From: Leucobacter ruminantium
GTDB lineage: Bacteria; Actinomycetota; Actinomycetes; Actinomycetales; Microbacteriaceae
Assembly (NCBI RefSeq): GCF_017565705.1
Contig: NZ_JAGDYL010000026.1
Span: forward strand, 1 to 48,830
DNA length: 48,830 nucleotides
Direction of reading: 5' to 3'
Shown: in pieces, positions 29,138-37,578 of the stretch
Layout of the letters: each line of letters opens with the position of its first letter
How positions within the stretch are numbered: the stretch's first letter is position 1
The notes under the pieces: model-generated
Told to the model about the DNA's origin: nothing
Database searches by the model: none
Seen by the model: the letters and a program-made list of their open reading frames with translations, nothing else
Program-made: the position numbers and the translations under genes

Positions 29138-29863
29138 CTACTCCGCCGCACGCACGAGGATGGCCCCGGTACCCGGGCAGAACACGAGCTCGTCGGGAGC
29201 GGCTGCGAGGATGTCGCCGAGCTCGGCGGGAGCGAGCGACATGTTGCTCGCCTCCGAGACGTTTCCCCGCAGCCGCGCGGCACCGATGCCGATGCGTCCG
29301 CGCAGCTCCTCGTAGAGGTCGAGCAGATCGCGCTGCACCTCGGCGGCCAGGCCCGCCCGCTCCTCCGTCTGCGCGGCCAGGTCGCGGTCGATGGCGGCCT
29401 CCGCGTCATCGATCTTCGCCTGGATGGCGGCCCGACGCCCGTCGACGCCCGAAAGCACGCGCTCGGCCTCGTCGAAGGCGGCCTGCGCCGTCTCCTGGAT
29501 CTCCATGACCTCGAGCTCGCGATCCTCGAGGTCGGAGAGGCGCCGCGCGAGCGTGTCGAGCTCCTGCTGCAGCGCCTGCGCCTCCTTGCTCGAGGTGCTC
29601 ACGGCGATGAGCTGCTCGTCGCGCTCGCGGCGCTGCCGCACGAGCCGCACATCGGCCTCGATGCGCTCGATCTCCGCGCGCTGCGTGTCGAGATCGCGCT
29701 GCGCCTCCATGAACCGCTCGCGCGCCTCCGCGATCTCCGAGGCGAGTGCGTCGAGCTCAGCGCGTTCGGGAAGCGTCTGCCGCCGACGGCGGAGCCGGGC
29801 GATCCCGGTGTCGAGATCCTGCAGGTCGAGCAGCAGCAGCTGCTGGCGTGGGCTGGCCTTCAT
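29138..29863 (-). CDS. CT398-like coiled-coil protein with degenerate zinc ribbon
   Basis: A 241-residue protein. Residues ~10-180 are heptad-rich coiled coil (LDTQRAEIERIEADVRLVRQ-like), followed by the C4-type zinc-ribbon region of the CT398 family. The family normally has two CxxC pairs. Here the first is replaced by NVSEASN and the second reads CPGTG, leaving one cysteine, so zinc binding is unlikely. The rest of the region (NMSLAPAELGDILAAAPDELVF) keeps its pattern. It lies 10 nt after nif3, as in many actinobacteria. Function is unknown; the family is loosely linked to secretion or nucleic acid binding. Confidence 0.88.
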   Translation of the reverse strand: MKASPRQQLLLLDLQDLDTGIARLRRRRQTLPERAELDALASEIAEARERFMEAQRDLDTQRAEIERIEADVRLVRQRRERDEQLIAVSTSSKEAQALQQELDTLARRLSDLEDRELEVMEIQETAQAAFDEAERVLSGVDGRRAAIQAKIDDAEAAIDRDLAAQTEERAGLAAEVQRDLLDLYEELRGRIGIGAARLRGNVSEASNMSLAPAELGDILAAAPDELVFCPGTGAILVRAAE

Positions 29864-29873
29864 GGGGTCAAGC

Positions 29874-30701
29874 CTAGTGCTCCCCGCCGACCGCGAAGGT
29901 CCACGGGTCGGTGCGGCGGCGGCTGACGCGGAACTCCACGCCGGGCAGGCGCCTCCCCAGCTCCGCGGCCGCGTCGTCGAGCCACAGCGACTCGCTCGCC
30001 CAGTGCGCGACGTCGACGAGCGCGGGGCCGCCGGTCGCCCGCGAGAGCTCGAGCGATTCCTGCGCGGGGTGGTGCCGCAGATCGGAGGTCAGGTACACGT
30101 CTGCGCCGCGCACCGCGGGGTGGTCGAGGAGGCTGTCGCCCGCTCCGCCGAGCAGCGCGACGCGCGAGACGGGCCGCGAGGGATCGCCCGCGGCCCGCAC
30201 ACCGGCGACCGTCGCGGGCATGATCGCGGCGACGCGCTCCGCGAACTCGCGCAGCGTCTCGGGCTGCGGCAGCGAGCCGGTCCTCCCGATGCCGAACACG
30301 GCCGTCGGCCCATCCGCGGGCACGATCGCAGCGATGTCCCCGAGGCCGAGCCTGCGCGCGATGACGTCGGAGACCCCGCCCTCGGGCTGGTCGGCGTTGG
30401 TGTGCGCCGAGAGCAGCGCGCACTCGCCCCGGATGAGTCGGGCGAGCAGGGATCCCTTGCCCGTGTCCTCGGCGATCGTGTGCACGCCGCGCAGCAGCAG
30501 CGGGTGGTGGGTGAGCAGCGCGTCGGCCTCCCACTCGAGCGCCTCGTCGACGGTGTCGGCGATCGCGTCGACCGCGAGCAGCACGCGCCGCAGCGGCGAA
30601 TCGTCGCGGCCCGTCGCGAGGCCGACGCGATCCCAGCTCTCGGCCGTGGCCGCAGGCCACAGCTCCTCCGCGGCGCGGCGGAGGTCCGCGAGCACGGTCA
30701 T
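29874..30701 (-). CDS. Nif3-like dinuclear metal centre hexameric protein
   Basis: A 275-residue Nif3/DUF34 family member, a toroidal hexamer with a two-metal site; biochemical role still debated. Visible family motifs are AAESWDRVGL, the metal-binding LLTHHPLL, the second-site AHTNAD, and the C-terminal VDVAHWASES. The start ATG 30701 overlaps the stop of metI (ATGA), implying coupled translation with the methionine importer. That is unusual to me, since in relatives nif3 usually leads the coiled-coil gene on its own. Confidence 0.9.
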   Translation of the reverse strand: MTVLADLRRAAEELWPAATAESWDRVGLATGRDDSPLRRVLLAVDAIADTVDEALEWEADALLTHHPLLLRGVHTIAEDTGKGSLLARLIRGECALLSAHTNADQPEGGVSDVIARRLGLGDIAAIVPADGPTAVFGIGRTGSLPQPETLREFAERVAAIMPATVAGVRAAGDPSRPVSRVALLGGAGDSLLDHPAVRGADVYLTSDLRHHPAQESLELSRATGGPALVDVAHWASESLWLDDAAAELGRRLPGVEFRVSRRRTDPWTFAVGGEH

Positions 30702-31357
30702 CGGCGCAGCAGCTTGCGGGCCAGACCGTTGCCGAGCAGCTGCACGAGCTGCACGATCGCGATCATGATGAGCATCGCCGTCCAGGTCACCCACGGATTG
30801 AACTGGCGATAGCCGTAGAGCAGGGCGAAGTTGCCGAGACCCTCGGCGCCGAGGATGCCGGCGAGCGCCGTCATGTCCATGATCGCGACGAAGGCGAAGG
30901 TGTAACCCAGCACCAGCGGGCCCAGACCCTCGGGGATCAGCACGGTGAGGATGATGCGGATGCGGCTGGCACCCATCGCCCTCGCCGCCTCGATCACCCC
31001 GGGCGGCACGGTGAGCAGGTTCTGCTCGACGAGCCGCGAGATGCCGAAGGTGCACGCGAAGCAGAGCATGAAGATGAAGGCCGGATCCCCGATGCCGGTG
31101 CCGGTGACGAGGCGTGCGAGCGGCTGCAGCGTGAACGCCAGGATGAGGAACGGGATCGGCCGCACGAAGTTGACGAGGAAGTTCAGCGTGTAGAACACGG
31201 GTGCGTTCGGCGCGATCCCTCCCCGACGGGTCACGACGAGCACGATGCCGAAGAAGAGGCCGAGGCCGCCGCCGATCGTCATGGCCGCGGTGACGTAGAT
31301 CACCGTCTGCAGGATCGCCTCGGGCAGCTTCGGGAGCAGCGGGATCAGATCGTTCAT
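30698..31357 (-). CDS. metI: D-methionine ABC transporter permease MetI
   Basis: Membrane permease of the MetNIQ methionine importer. The 219-residue protein has five or six helices (AILQTVIYVTAAMTIGGGLGLFFG split by short loops) and the EAA loop EAARAMGASRIRIILTVLIPEG that docks on the ATPase. The start ATG 31357 overlaps the metN stop by ATGA. Its own stop overlaps nif3. Confidence 0.95.
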   Translation of the reverse strand: MNDLIPLLPKLPEAILQTVIYVTAAMTIGGGLGLFFGIVLVVTRRGGIAPNAPVFYTLNFLVNFVRPIPFLILAFTLQPLARLVTGTGIGDPAFIFMLCFACTFGISRLVEQNLLTVPPGVIEAARAMGASRIRIILTVLIPEGLGPLVLGYTFAFVAIMDMTALAGILGAEGLGNFALLYGYRQFNPWVTWTAMLIMIAIVQLVQLLGNGLARKLLRR

Positions 31358-32385
31358 CGTGCCAGCACCTCCAGGTCGGCCTGCTGGCCGAGTGCGGCGA
31401 TCGCGTGCTCGACGCGCACGTCGTCGCCGATGAGTTCGAGTGTGAGCTTGCCGAAGCTGCGGCCGCCGACGTCGGTGACGCCCCCGTGCACGATGCTCAC
31501 GCCGACGCCCCGGTCGGCGAGGGTCTGGAAGACGACGGGCTGGTCGACGTCGCCGTCGCGGAAGGTGAGGGTGACGAGGCTGCCGCGGTGCCTGCGGTGC
31601 AGCTCCTCGAGGTGCTCGGCCTCCGGCTGCGTGGGCAGCGCCGTCGCGACGAACTTGCGGGTGGTGTCGGTCTGCGGGTCCGAGAAGACGTCGAACACGT
31701 CGCCCTGCTCGACCGCGCGGCCCTTCTCCATGACGGTGACGCGATTCGCGATGGAGCGCACCACCTCCATCTCGTGGGTGATGAGGATGATCGTGATCCC
31801 GAACTCCTCGTTCACCCGCTTCAGCAGCCCGAGCACCTCCTGCGAGGTCTCGGGATCGAGCGCGCTCGTCGCCTCGTCGGCGAGCAGCACGCCGGGGTTC
31901 GTGGCGAGCGCCCTCGCGATGCCGACGCGCTGCTTCTGCCCGCCCGACAGCTGGTCGGTGTACGAGTCGGCCTTGTCGCCGAGGCCGACGAAGTCGAGCA
32001 TCTCGGCGACCCGGCGCTTGCGCTCCTCGGCGGGAACGCCGGCGACCACGAGCGGGTACTCGACGTTCTTCGCGACCTTCTTCGAGTGGAAGAGGTTGAA
32101 CTGCTGGAAGATCATGCCGATGCGGCCGCGCACCGCGCGGAGCTTCGACTCCGACAGCTTCGTCACGTCGTCGTCGCCGACCAGGATGCTCCCCGAGGTC
32201 GCCTGCTCCAGGCCGTTCACCAGCCGCAGCAGGGTGCTCTTCCCAGCTCCGGAGTAGCCGATGACGGCGTGGATCTCGCCCGAGGCGACATCGATCGACA
32301 CGTCGTCGACCGCGACGACCGGGGCAGAGCCGCTCCCCCGCGCGGGGTAGCGCTTGCCGACCCCGATCATTTGCACGCGAGTCAT
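31354..32385 (-). CDS. metN: Methionine ABC transporter ATP-binding protein MetN
   Basis: ATPase of the methionine importer, 343 residues. Walker A is GYSGAGKST, the Q-loop is IFQQFNLF, the signature is LSGGQKQR, Walker B is VLLADEATSALD and the H-loop is ITHE. After residue ~260 comes the NIL domain, which binds methionine and inhibits uptake when the cell has enough (established for E. coli MetN). ATG 32385 has AAGGAG 4 nt upstream; an in-frame extension ahead of it is Arg/Pro-rich and lacks support. Confidence 0.96.
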   Translation of the reverse strand: MTRVQMIGVGKRYPARGSGSAPVVAVDDVSIDVASGEIHAVIGYSGAGKSTLLRLVNGLEQATSGSILVGDDDVTKLSESKLRAVRGRIGMIFQQFNLFHSKKVAKNVEYPLVVAGVPAEERKRRVAEMLDFVGLGDKADSYTDQLSGGQKQRVGIARALATNPGVLLADEATSALDPETSQEVLGLLKRVNEEFGITIILITHEMEVVRSIANRVTVMEKGRAVEQGDVFDVFSDPQTDTTRKFVATALPTQPEAEHLEELHRRHRGSLVTLTFRDGDVDQPVVFQTLADRGVGVSIVHGGVTDVGGRSFGKLTLELIGDDVRVEHAIAALGQQADLEVLAR

Positions 32386-32491
32386 CGTTCTCCTTCTGCT
32401 GCCTGGGGTTCTGCTGCGTGGGTGTGATCCCCGTGGCATTTTCGCACGGGATGGATCCCCGGCGACACCATCGGGGCGCATCGAGCGAGAA

Positions 32492-32527
32492 CGGCCGCGC
32501 CCCCGCCTGCTCGGCGGGAGCGCGGCC
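32492..32527 (-). terminator. Hairpin between metQ and metN
   Basis: CGGCCGCGC...GCGCGGCCG with inner CCCGCC/GGCGGG forms a very stable stem right after the metQ stop. On the minus strand TTCTCGC follows rather than a true T-run. It probably protects or partly terminates the metQ mRNA, giving more binding protein than transporter. Confidence 0.5.
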
Positions 32528-32548
32528 GGCCGTCGCGTCGAGCCGCCG

Positions 32549-33445
32549 TCAGCTGTTGGCGCGGACGTCGTCCTCGACCCGCTTGAGGCTCTCGAGCAGA
32601 TCGGCGACGGGGACCTTGGTCATCACCGCGGTGTTGCCCGAATCCTCGACGACGCCGTCCTGCACCGCCTGGGTGCCCTGGTAGATCTCGACGAGCTTCT
32701 TGTAGGTCTCGTTGTCCTGATCCTCGGCGCGGGCGGCGAAGATGTTGACGTAGGGCAGCGCGTTCGGATCGCTGGGGTCGTCCTGGGCGATCGCGTCGGC
32801 GTAGTCGAGACCGGCCTTGGTCGCGAACTCGTTGTTGACGACGCCGCCCGCGACGTCCGCGAGCGAGTTGGGCACGAGGTCGGCCTGCACCTCGATGATC
32901 TTGACCTTCGACTTGGAGGCGTCGATCTCGTCGGGGGTCGAGAAGATCGTGCCGCCGCCCTTGAGCTCGAGCAGACCGGCCGACTGCAGCACGAGCAGCG
33001 CGCGTGCGCGGTTCACGACGTCGTTCGGGATCGCGATCTCGCTGCCCTCCGGGATGTCCTCGACGGAGTCGTACTTGTCCGAGAACAGGGCGAGGGGGTA
33101 GATGGCGGTCGAGCCGATCGGCACCAGGTCGTCGTCGTTCGCCACGTTGTACTCGGCGAGGTAGACGACGTGCTGGAACTGGTTCAGGTCGAGGTCGCCC
33201 TGGCTCAGTGCCGGGTTGGGCTGGTTGTAGTCCTGGAAGTCGACGAGGTCGACCTCGATGCCCTCCTCGGCCGCCGCGTCGACGAAGTCGGTCCAGTACG
33301 GGTTGCTCTCGCCGACGACGCCGAGGCGCACCGTCTCGGTCTTCTTCGATCCCTCGTCCGACGCGCCCCCGGACGCGCAGCCCGTCAGCGCGAGCGAGAA
33401 CGCCGCGATGGAGGCGAAGACGATGCCGCTCTTCTTGAGTCTCAT
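32549..33445 (-). CDS. metQ: Methionine-binding lipoprotein MetQ
   Basis: Substrate-binding lipoprotein (NlpA family) of the MetNIQ importer, anchored to the outer face of the membrane. The 298-residue protein has a signal peptide with lipobox LTGC, the lipidated cysteine being C23. Mature sequence begins with Ser/Gly/Ala. Family motifs VDLVDFQDYNQPNPALSQG (split here), LNQFQH and IPNDVVNRARAL are clear. The gene leads the operon metQ-metN-metI-nif3-CT398-like. A 220-bp region shared with divergent gap lies upstream; I see no SAM riboswitch in it. Confidence 0.95.
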   Translation of the reverse strand: MRLKKSGIVFASIAAFSLALTGCASGGASDEGSKKTETVRLGVVGESNPYWTDFVDAAAEEGIEVDLVDFQDYNQPNPALSQGDLDLNQFQHVVYLAEYNVANDDDLVPIGSTAIYPLALFSDKYDSVEDIPEGSEIAIPNDVVNRARALLVLQSAGLLELKGGGTIFSTPDEIDASKSKVKIIEVQADLVPNSLADVAGGVVNNEFATKAGLDYADAIAQDDPSDPNALPYVNIFAARAEDQDNETYKKLVEIYQGTQAVQDGVVEDSGNTAVMTKVPVADLLESLKRVEDDVRANS

Positions 33446-33583
33446 GATTTCCGAATACCTCTTCGTCTCAGTTGCAAATCTCGCCCGCGACGCGTTTCAC
33501 GGCGGGCTCCATGAACAACCATGCAGCACGACGCCCACTGCGCGAAATCCTCGTGTCACACAGCGTCATCGTGCCCCGCGTGG

Positions 33584-33589
33584 GATACT
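33584..33589 (+). promoter_or_regulatory. Possible -10 of the gap operon
   Basis: GATACT, preceded by TGGG, lies 76 nt before the gap ATG. No matching -35 is visible, so this is weak. The rest of the 33446-33665 gap between metQ and gap shows no gene. Confidence 0.3.
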
Positions 33590-33665
33590 GGAGGTGCCGC
33601 CACGACGCGGCGCCGGCGGGCAGGCCGATCACTTCTTCAATCGTTGAAAGGAACCCTCCGTTCAC

Positions 33666-35105
33666 ATGAACCAGCGTGCTGATGCTCACCTCGAGGCTTG
33701 GAAGGCGAAGCAGGAACTCGCAGAGCGGATGATTCCGCTGATCGGGCAGCTCTACAGGGATCGCGACGTGGTCATGTCGATCCACGGGCGCAGCCTGGTC
33801 GGCCGCTCCCCCATCGACATCATCCGGGCGCACAGCTTCGCCAGGAAGATCGACGAGGTCGAGCTTCCGCTCGAGGAGACCGTGCGACTCGTCGAGGCGC
33901 TGGCCGCGATCCAGCCCGGCCCGGTGTCGGTCGACCTCGCGCTGCTCGCGAGCGGCTTCCGCGCCTCGGGCGGCGGCGACGTCGAGGCCTACCTCCGCGA
34001 GACGCTCGCTCCCGCCCTCGACGCCCGCCCCGGCTCGGGCACCGACGTCGTCCTCTACGGCTTCGGCCGCATCGGCCGCCTCCTCGCACGCATCATCATC
34101 GAGCACTCCGGCAGCGGCAACGGGCTGAACCTGCGCGCGATCGTCGTGCGGAAGGGATCGGAGAACGACCTCGCCAAGCGGGCCAACCTGCTGCGCCGCG
34201 ACTCGGTGCACGGTCCGTTCAACGGCACGATCAAGGTGCTGGAGGACGAGAACGTGATCCTCGCGAACGGCGTGCGCATCCAGGTCATCTACTCGAACGA
34301 TCCGGCCGATGTCGACTACGCGCAGTACGGCATCGAGGATGCGATCCTGGTCGACAACACCGGCCGCTGGCGCGACTCCGACGGACTCTCGCAGCACCTG
34401 CGCAACGAGGGCATCGCACGCGTTCTGCTCACGGCGCCGGGCAAGGGCGACATGCTCAACATCGTCTACGGCGTGAACAACGACCGGATCACCGACGAGC
34501 ACACGATCGTGAGCGCAGCGTCGTGCACGACGAACGCGATCACCCCCGTGCTCAAGGTGCTCAACGACCGCTTCGGCGTGAAGCGCGGGCACGTCGAGAC
34601 GGTCCACTCCTACACCAACGACCAGAACCTCATCGACAACTTCCACAAGGGCGACCGTCGCGGCCGCTCCGCCGCGCTCAACATGGTCCTCACCGAGACG
34701 GGTGCGGCGAAGGCCGTGTCGAAGGCGCTGCCCGAGTTCGAGGGCAAGCTGACCGGCAATGCGATCCGCGTGCCCACGCCCGACGTCTCGATGGCGGTGC
34801 TCAACCTGCAGCTCGAGCGCGAGACGACGCGCGACGAGATCAACGGGATGCTGCAGCAGGTCTCGCTGACCGGTGCCCTGCGCACGCAGATCGACTACGT
34901 CGAGTCCGCCGAGATCGTCTCGACCGATTTCGTCGGCTCGAACCGAGCGGGCATCGTCGACGGCCTCGCGACGATCGCCACGGGCGACAGCGCGGTGGTC
35001 TACGTGTGGTACGACAACGAGTACGGCTACAGCTGCCAGGTGGTGCGCATCATCGAGCAGCTGGCGGGCGTGCACCCGCTGCACCTTCCCGCACTCGAAG
35101 CCTGA
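33666..35105 (+). CDS. Glyceraldehyde-3-phosphate dehydrogenase, long (GapX-type) form
   Basis: Oxidises glyceraldehyde 3-phosphate with NAD(P)+. At 479 residues it is ~125-130 longer than ordinary GAPDH. The N-terminal extension is helical (MIPLIGQLYRDRDVVMSIHG). The Rossmann fold starts at VVLYGFGRIGRLL. Catalytic Cys is C287 in SAASCTTNAITP, with the His in VHSYTNDQNLID. The extended type corresponds to corynebacterial GapX/gluconeogenic-type GAPDH by recollection, so direction and cofactor are uncertain. AAAGGA is 13 nt from the ATG, a wide spacing. A normal-length gap is expected elsewhere in the genome. Confidence 0.92.
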   Translation: MNQRADAHLEAWKAKQELAERMIPLIGQLYRDRDVVMSIHGRSLVGRSPIDIIRAHSFARKIDEVELPLEETVRLVEALAAIQPGPVSVDLALLASGFRASGGGDVEAYLRETLAPALDARPGSGTDVVLYGFGRIGRLLARIIIEHSGSGNGLNLRAIVVRKGSENDLAKRANLLRRDSVHGPFNGTIKVLEDENVILANGVRIQVIYSNDPADVDYAQYGIEDAILVDNTGRWRDSDGLSQHLRNEGIARVLLTAPGKGDMLNIVYGVNNDRITDEHTIVSAASCTTNAITPVLKVLNDRFGVKRGHVETVHSYTNDQNLIDNFHKGDRRGRSAALNMVLTETGAAKAVSKALPEFEGKLTGNAIRVPTPDVSMAVLNLQLERETTRDEINGMLQQVSLTGALRTQIDYVESAEIVSTDFVGSNRAGIVDGLATIATGDSAVVYVWYDNEYGYSCQVVRIIEQLAGVHPLHLPALEA

Positions 35106-35162
35106 CGGCGGCAGGCGCCGCGCAAGAGTTCCCCAGAGCCTCCAAGAGAAAGGACGGAAGAG

Positions 35163-36011
35163 ATGTCCGAGAGATACATCATCGGCGTCGACGGGTCGGA
35201 GCACAGCAAGAAGGCCCTCGCGTGGGGCCTCGCGCGGGCGTCCGAGCGTCACGCGTCCGTCGAACTGCTGCACGTCGCAGACGACTCGTTCCTGTCGGAG
35301 AGCGTCGCGTTCCTCTCCGAGGCGCAGAAGGCGTCCGAGCAGATGCTCGCGGCCGAGAGCGAGTACGCGAAGGGGCTCGGCTACGACGGCCCGATCTCCG
35401 GCACCGCCGTGGTCGGACACCCGATCGCCGAGGTCGAGGAGGCCTCCAAGCGGGCCGACCTGCTGGTGCTCGGCGCTCACAGCGGCAGCCGCTTCGCCGG
35501 CTCGTTCTTCGGCACGCGGGCCGTGAAGATCGCGGCCGTGGCGCACTGCCCCGTCGCGGTGATCCCCGCCGAGTACGAGCCGCGCGAGAACGGCCCGGTC
35601 GTCGTGGGCGTCGACGGCTCGGAGGGATCCAAGAAGGCCATCGCCTACGCGGCGGCCGAGGCGTCGCGGCGCGGCGTGCCCCTCGTCGCGGTCTACGCGT
35701 GGATGCCGCCGCTGACCCCGGGCCTCGAGTACCTCTGGAGCGAGGAACTCGTCGAGTCGCAGCGCAGCGCGGCCGAGGAGGCGATCGCCATCGGCGTCGC
35801 GGGACTCGCGGAGCGCTACCCCGACCTCGAGGTGCGCCGCGAGATCGTGCAGGCCGCGCCCGTGTCGGCGCTCGTGCAGGCCGCTGAGGACGCGGCGCTG
35901 CTCGTCGTCGGCAGCCGCGGGCGCGGCGGCCTCACGCGCCTGCTGCTCGGCTCGGTGAGCCACGGCGTGCTGCAGGCGCTGCCCTGCCCGACCGTCGTGA
36001 CCAGGCAGTAG
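35163..36011 (+). CDS. Universal stress protein, tandem UspA domains
   Basis: A 282-residue protein made of two UspA domains, beginning YIIGVDGSEHSKKAL and VVVGVDGSEGSKKAI (about residue 146). Each ends with an ATP-binding loop, GAHSGSRFAGSFFG and GSRGRGGLTRLLLGS, of the G-x2-G-x9-G(S/T) type; the second fits better. It probably binds ATP and responds to stress or energy state. AAAGGA precedes ATG 35163. It lies 57 nt after gap and 5 nt before the MBL hydrolase on the same strand. Confidence 0.93.
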   Translation: MSERYIIGVDGSEHSKKALAWGLARASERHASVELLHVADDSFLSESVAFLSEAQKASEQMLAAESEYAKGLGYDGPISGTAVVGHPIAEVEEASKRADLLVLGAHSGSRFAGSFFGTRAVKIAAVAHCPVAVIPAEYEPRENGPVVVGVDGSEGSKKAIAYAAAEASRRGVPLVAVYAWMPPLTPGLEYLWSEELVESQRSAAEEAIAIGVAGLAERYPDLEVRREIVQAAPVSALVQAAEDAALLVVGSRGRGGLTRLLLGSVSHGVLQALPCPTVVTRQ

Positions 36012-36016
36012 TCGCG

Positions 36017-36664
36017 ATGGGCGAGGTGCGTATCGAGCGAGTGGTCACCCGCGGCTTCATCGGGGCGGGCCGTCCCGGCATGCCGCCCGAGGGCGTCGAG
36101 CTCGAGAACAACGTCTGGGTCGTCGGCGACGACTCGGAGGCCCTGGTCGTCGACGCCGCCCACGACGCCGATGCGATCGTGGCGGCGGTCGGCGACCGCG
36201 ACCCGCTCGGGATCCTGCTCACCCACGGGCACGAGGATCACGTGAACGCGGCGGTCGAGGCCGCCGGCAGGCTCGATACGCATCTCTATCTCCACCCGGA
36301 CGATCTCTTCCTCTGGCGGGAGACCCACGGCGACGCGCTGCCCGACTTCGAACTGGAGCACGGCGCGGCCTTCCTCGTCGCGGGCGCCGAGATCGTGACC
36401 GCCCACACGCCGGGCCACACGCCCGGCTCCGTGTGCTTCCTCCTCCCGTCGCTCGGCACGGTCTTCTCCGGCGACACGCTCTTCAGGGGAGGCCCGGGCG
36501 CGACGCGCTGGGAGTACTCGAGCTTCCCGCAGATCATCGATTCGATCCGCGCAAGGCTGTTCGAGCTGCCCGGCGAGACCGAGGCGCGGCCCGGCCATGG
36601 CGACAGCACGACGATCGCGGCAGAGCGGGCCGACCTCGACGCCTGGCTGGCGCGGGGCTGGTGA
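36017..36664 (+). CDS. MBL-fold metallo-hydrolase (glyoxalase II-like)
   Basis: A 215-residue metallo-beta-lactamase-fold hydrolase with the two-zinc motif THGHEDHVN (H70, H72, D74, H75), TPGHTPGS, the bridging Asp in SGDTLF and GHG near the end. It resembles short glyoxalase II/YcbL proteins; in actinobacteria such enzymes can hydrolyse mycothiol thioesters. No formaldehyde dehydrogenase partner is next to it, so the substrate is open. It starts 5 nt after uspA and its stop overlaps the mmuM start (GTGA). Confidence 0.9.
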   Translation: MGEVRIERVVTRGFIGAGRPGMPPEGVELENNVWVVGDDSEALVVDAAHDADAIVAAVGDRDPLGILLTHGHEDHVNAAVEAAGRLDTHLYLHPDDLFLWRETHGDALPDFELEHGAAFLVAGAEIVTAHTPGHTPGSVCFLLPSLGTVFSGDTLFRGGPGATRWEYSSFPQIIDSIRARLFELPGETEARPGHGDSTTIAAERADLDAWLARGW

Positions 36665-37575
36665 CGGCGTCGCTCGCGGAGGCGCTCGCGGCCGCGCCGA
36701 TTCCGCTCGACGGCGGCCTCGGCACGCGCCTCGCTGCCCGCGGCAACGATGTGACCGGAGAGCTCTGGTCTGCCGAGATCCTGCGGAACGACCCCGCCGA
36801 GGTGCGCGCGGCCCACGTCGACTTCTTCGCGGCGGGCGCGCGCGTCGCCACCACCTGCTCGTATCAGGTGAGTTACGAGGGGTTCGCGCGCATCGGCGTC
36901 GATGAGGCGGAGGTCGACCGGCTGCTGCTGCGCAGCGTCGACGTGGCGCGCGAAGCCCGCGAGGAGGCCGGGCTCGCCCCGGACGACGCCTGGATCCTCG
37001 CCTCGGCGGGCCCGTACGGCGCCGCCCTCGCCGACGGCAGCGAGTACACGGGAGACTACGGGGCGGACGTCGACGAGCTGCGCCGCTGGCATCGCCGCCG
37101 ACTCGGCGTGCTCGCCTCGGCGGCCCCCGACGCGCTGCTGTGCGAGACGATCCCCTCGCTCGACGAGGTGCGGGCCCTCTCCATCGAGCTCGCCGAACTC
37201 GGAGCGCCGTCGATCATGAGCTTCACCGTCTCGGGCGGCGCACTGCGCTCGGGCGATTCGATCGCGGACGCCGCCCGCCTCGCCGATCAGACGCCAGGCC
37301 TGCTCGCGGTCGGCGTCAACTGCTCCGACGCCGTGGATGCCACGACCGCCCTGCGGCTCATGCGCGCCGTCACGGAGCTGCCGCTCATCGTCTACCCGAA
37401 CAGCGGCGAGGAGTGGGACGCGCGCTCGCGCTCCTGGTCGGGCAGCGCCGCCCCGCTCGACGCCCGCGTGCCGGAGTGGGCCGCGGCCGGGGCGAGGCTC
37501 ATCGGGGGCTGCTGCCGAGTGGACACGGCTGAGATCTCGGCCGTCTCGGCCGCGGTGCGGGCGCTCGCGGCCTGA
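36661..37575 (+). CDS. mmuM: Homocysteine S-methyltransferase
   Basis: Zinc enzyme that methylates homocysteine to methionine, typically with S-methylmethionine as donor. The 304-residue TIM barrel has the zinc cysteines C221 (GVNCSD) and C284/C285 (GGCCRV), LDGGLGTRL at the start, and YPNSGEEWD. The GTG at 36661 overlaps the MBL gene's TGA. It converges on the binding-protein gene with only 3 bp between stops. With metQNI close by, it adds a second methionine-supply function to the region. Confidence 0.92.
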   Translation: MTASLAEALAAAPIPLDGGLGTRLAARGNDVTGELWSAEILRNDPAEVRAAHVDFFAAGARVATTCSYQVSYEGFARIGVDEAEVDRLLLRSVDVAREAREEAGLAPDDAWILASAGPYGAALADGSEYTGDYGADVDELRRWHRRRLGVLASAAPDALLCETIPSLDEVRALSIELAELGAPSIMSFTVSGGALRSGDSIADAARLADQTPGLLAVGVNCSDAVDATTALRLMRAVTELPLIVYPNSGEEWDARSRSWSGSAAPLDARVPEWAAAGARLIGGCCRVDTAEISAVSAAVRALAA

Positions 37576-37578
37576 TCC

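Noticed and set aside
33446..33580. Possible SAM riboswitch in the metQ leader
   Set aside because: Only a GCCCGC/GCGGGC hairpin is visible; none of the conserved SAM-I, SAM-II or SAM-IV core sequences are present.
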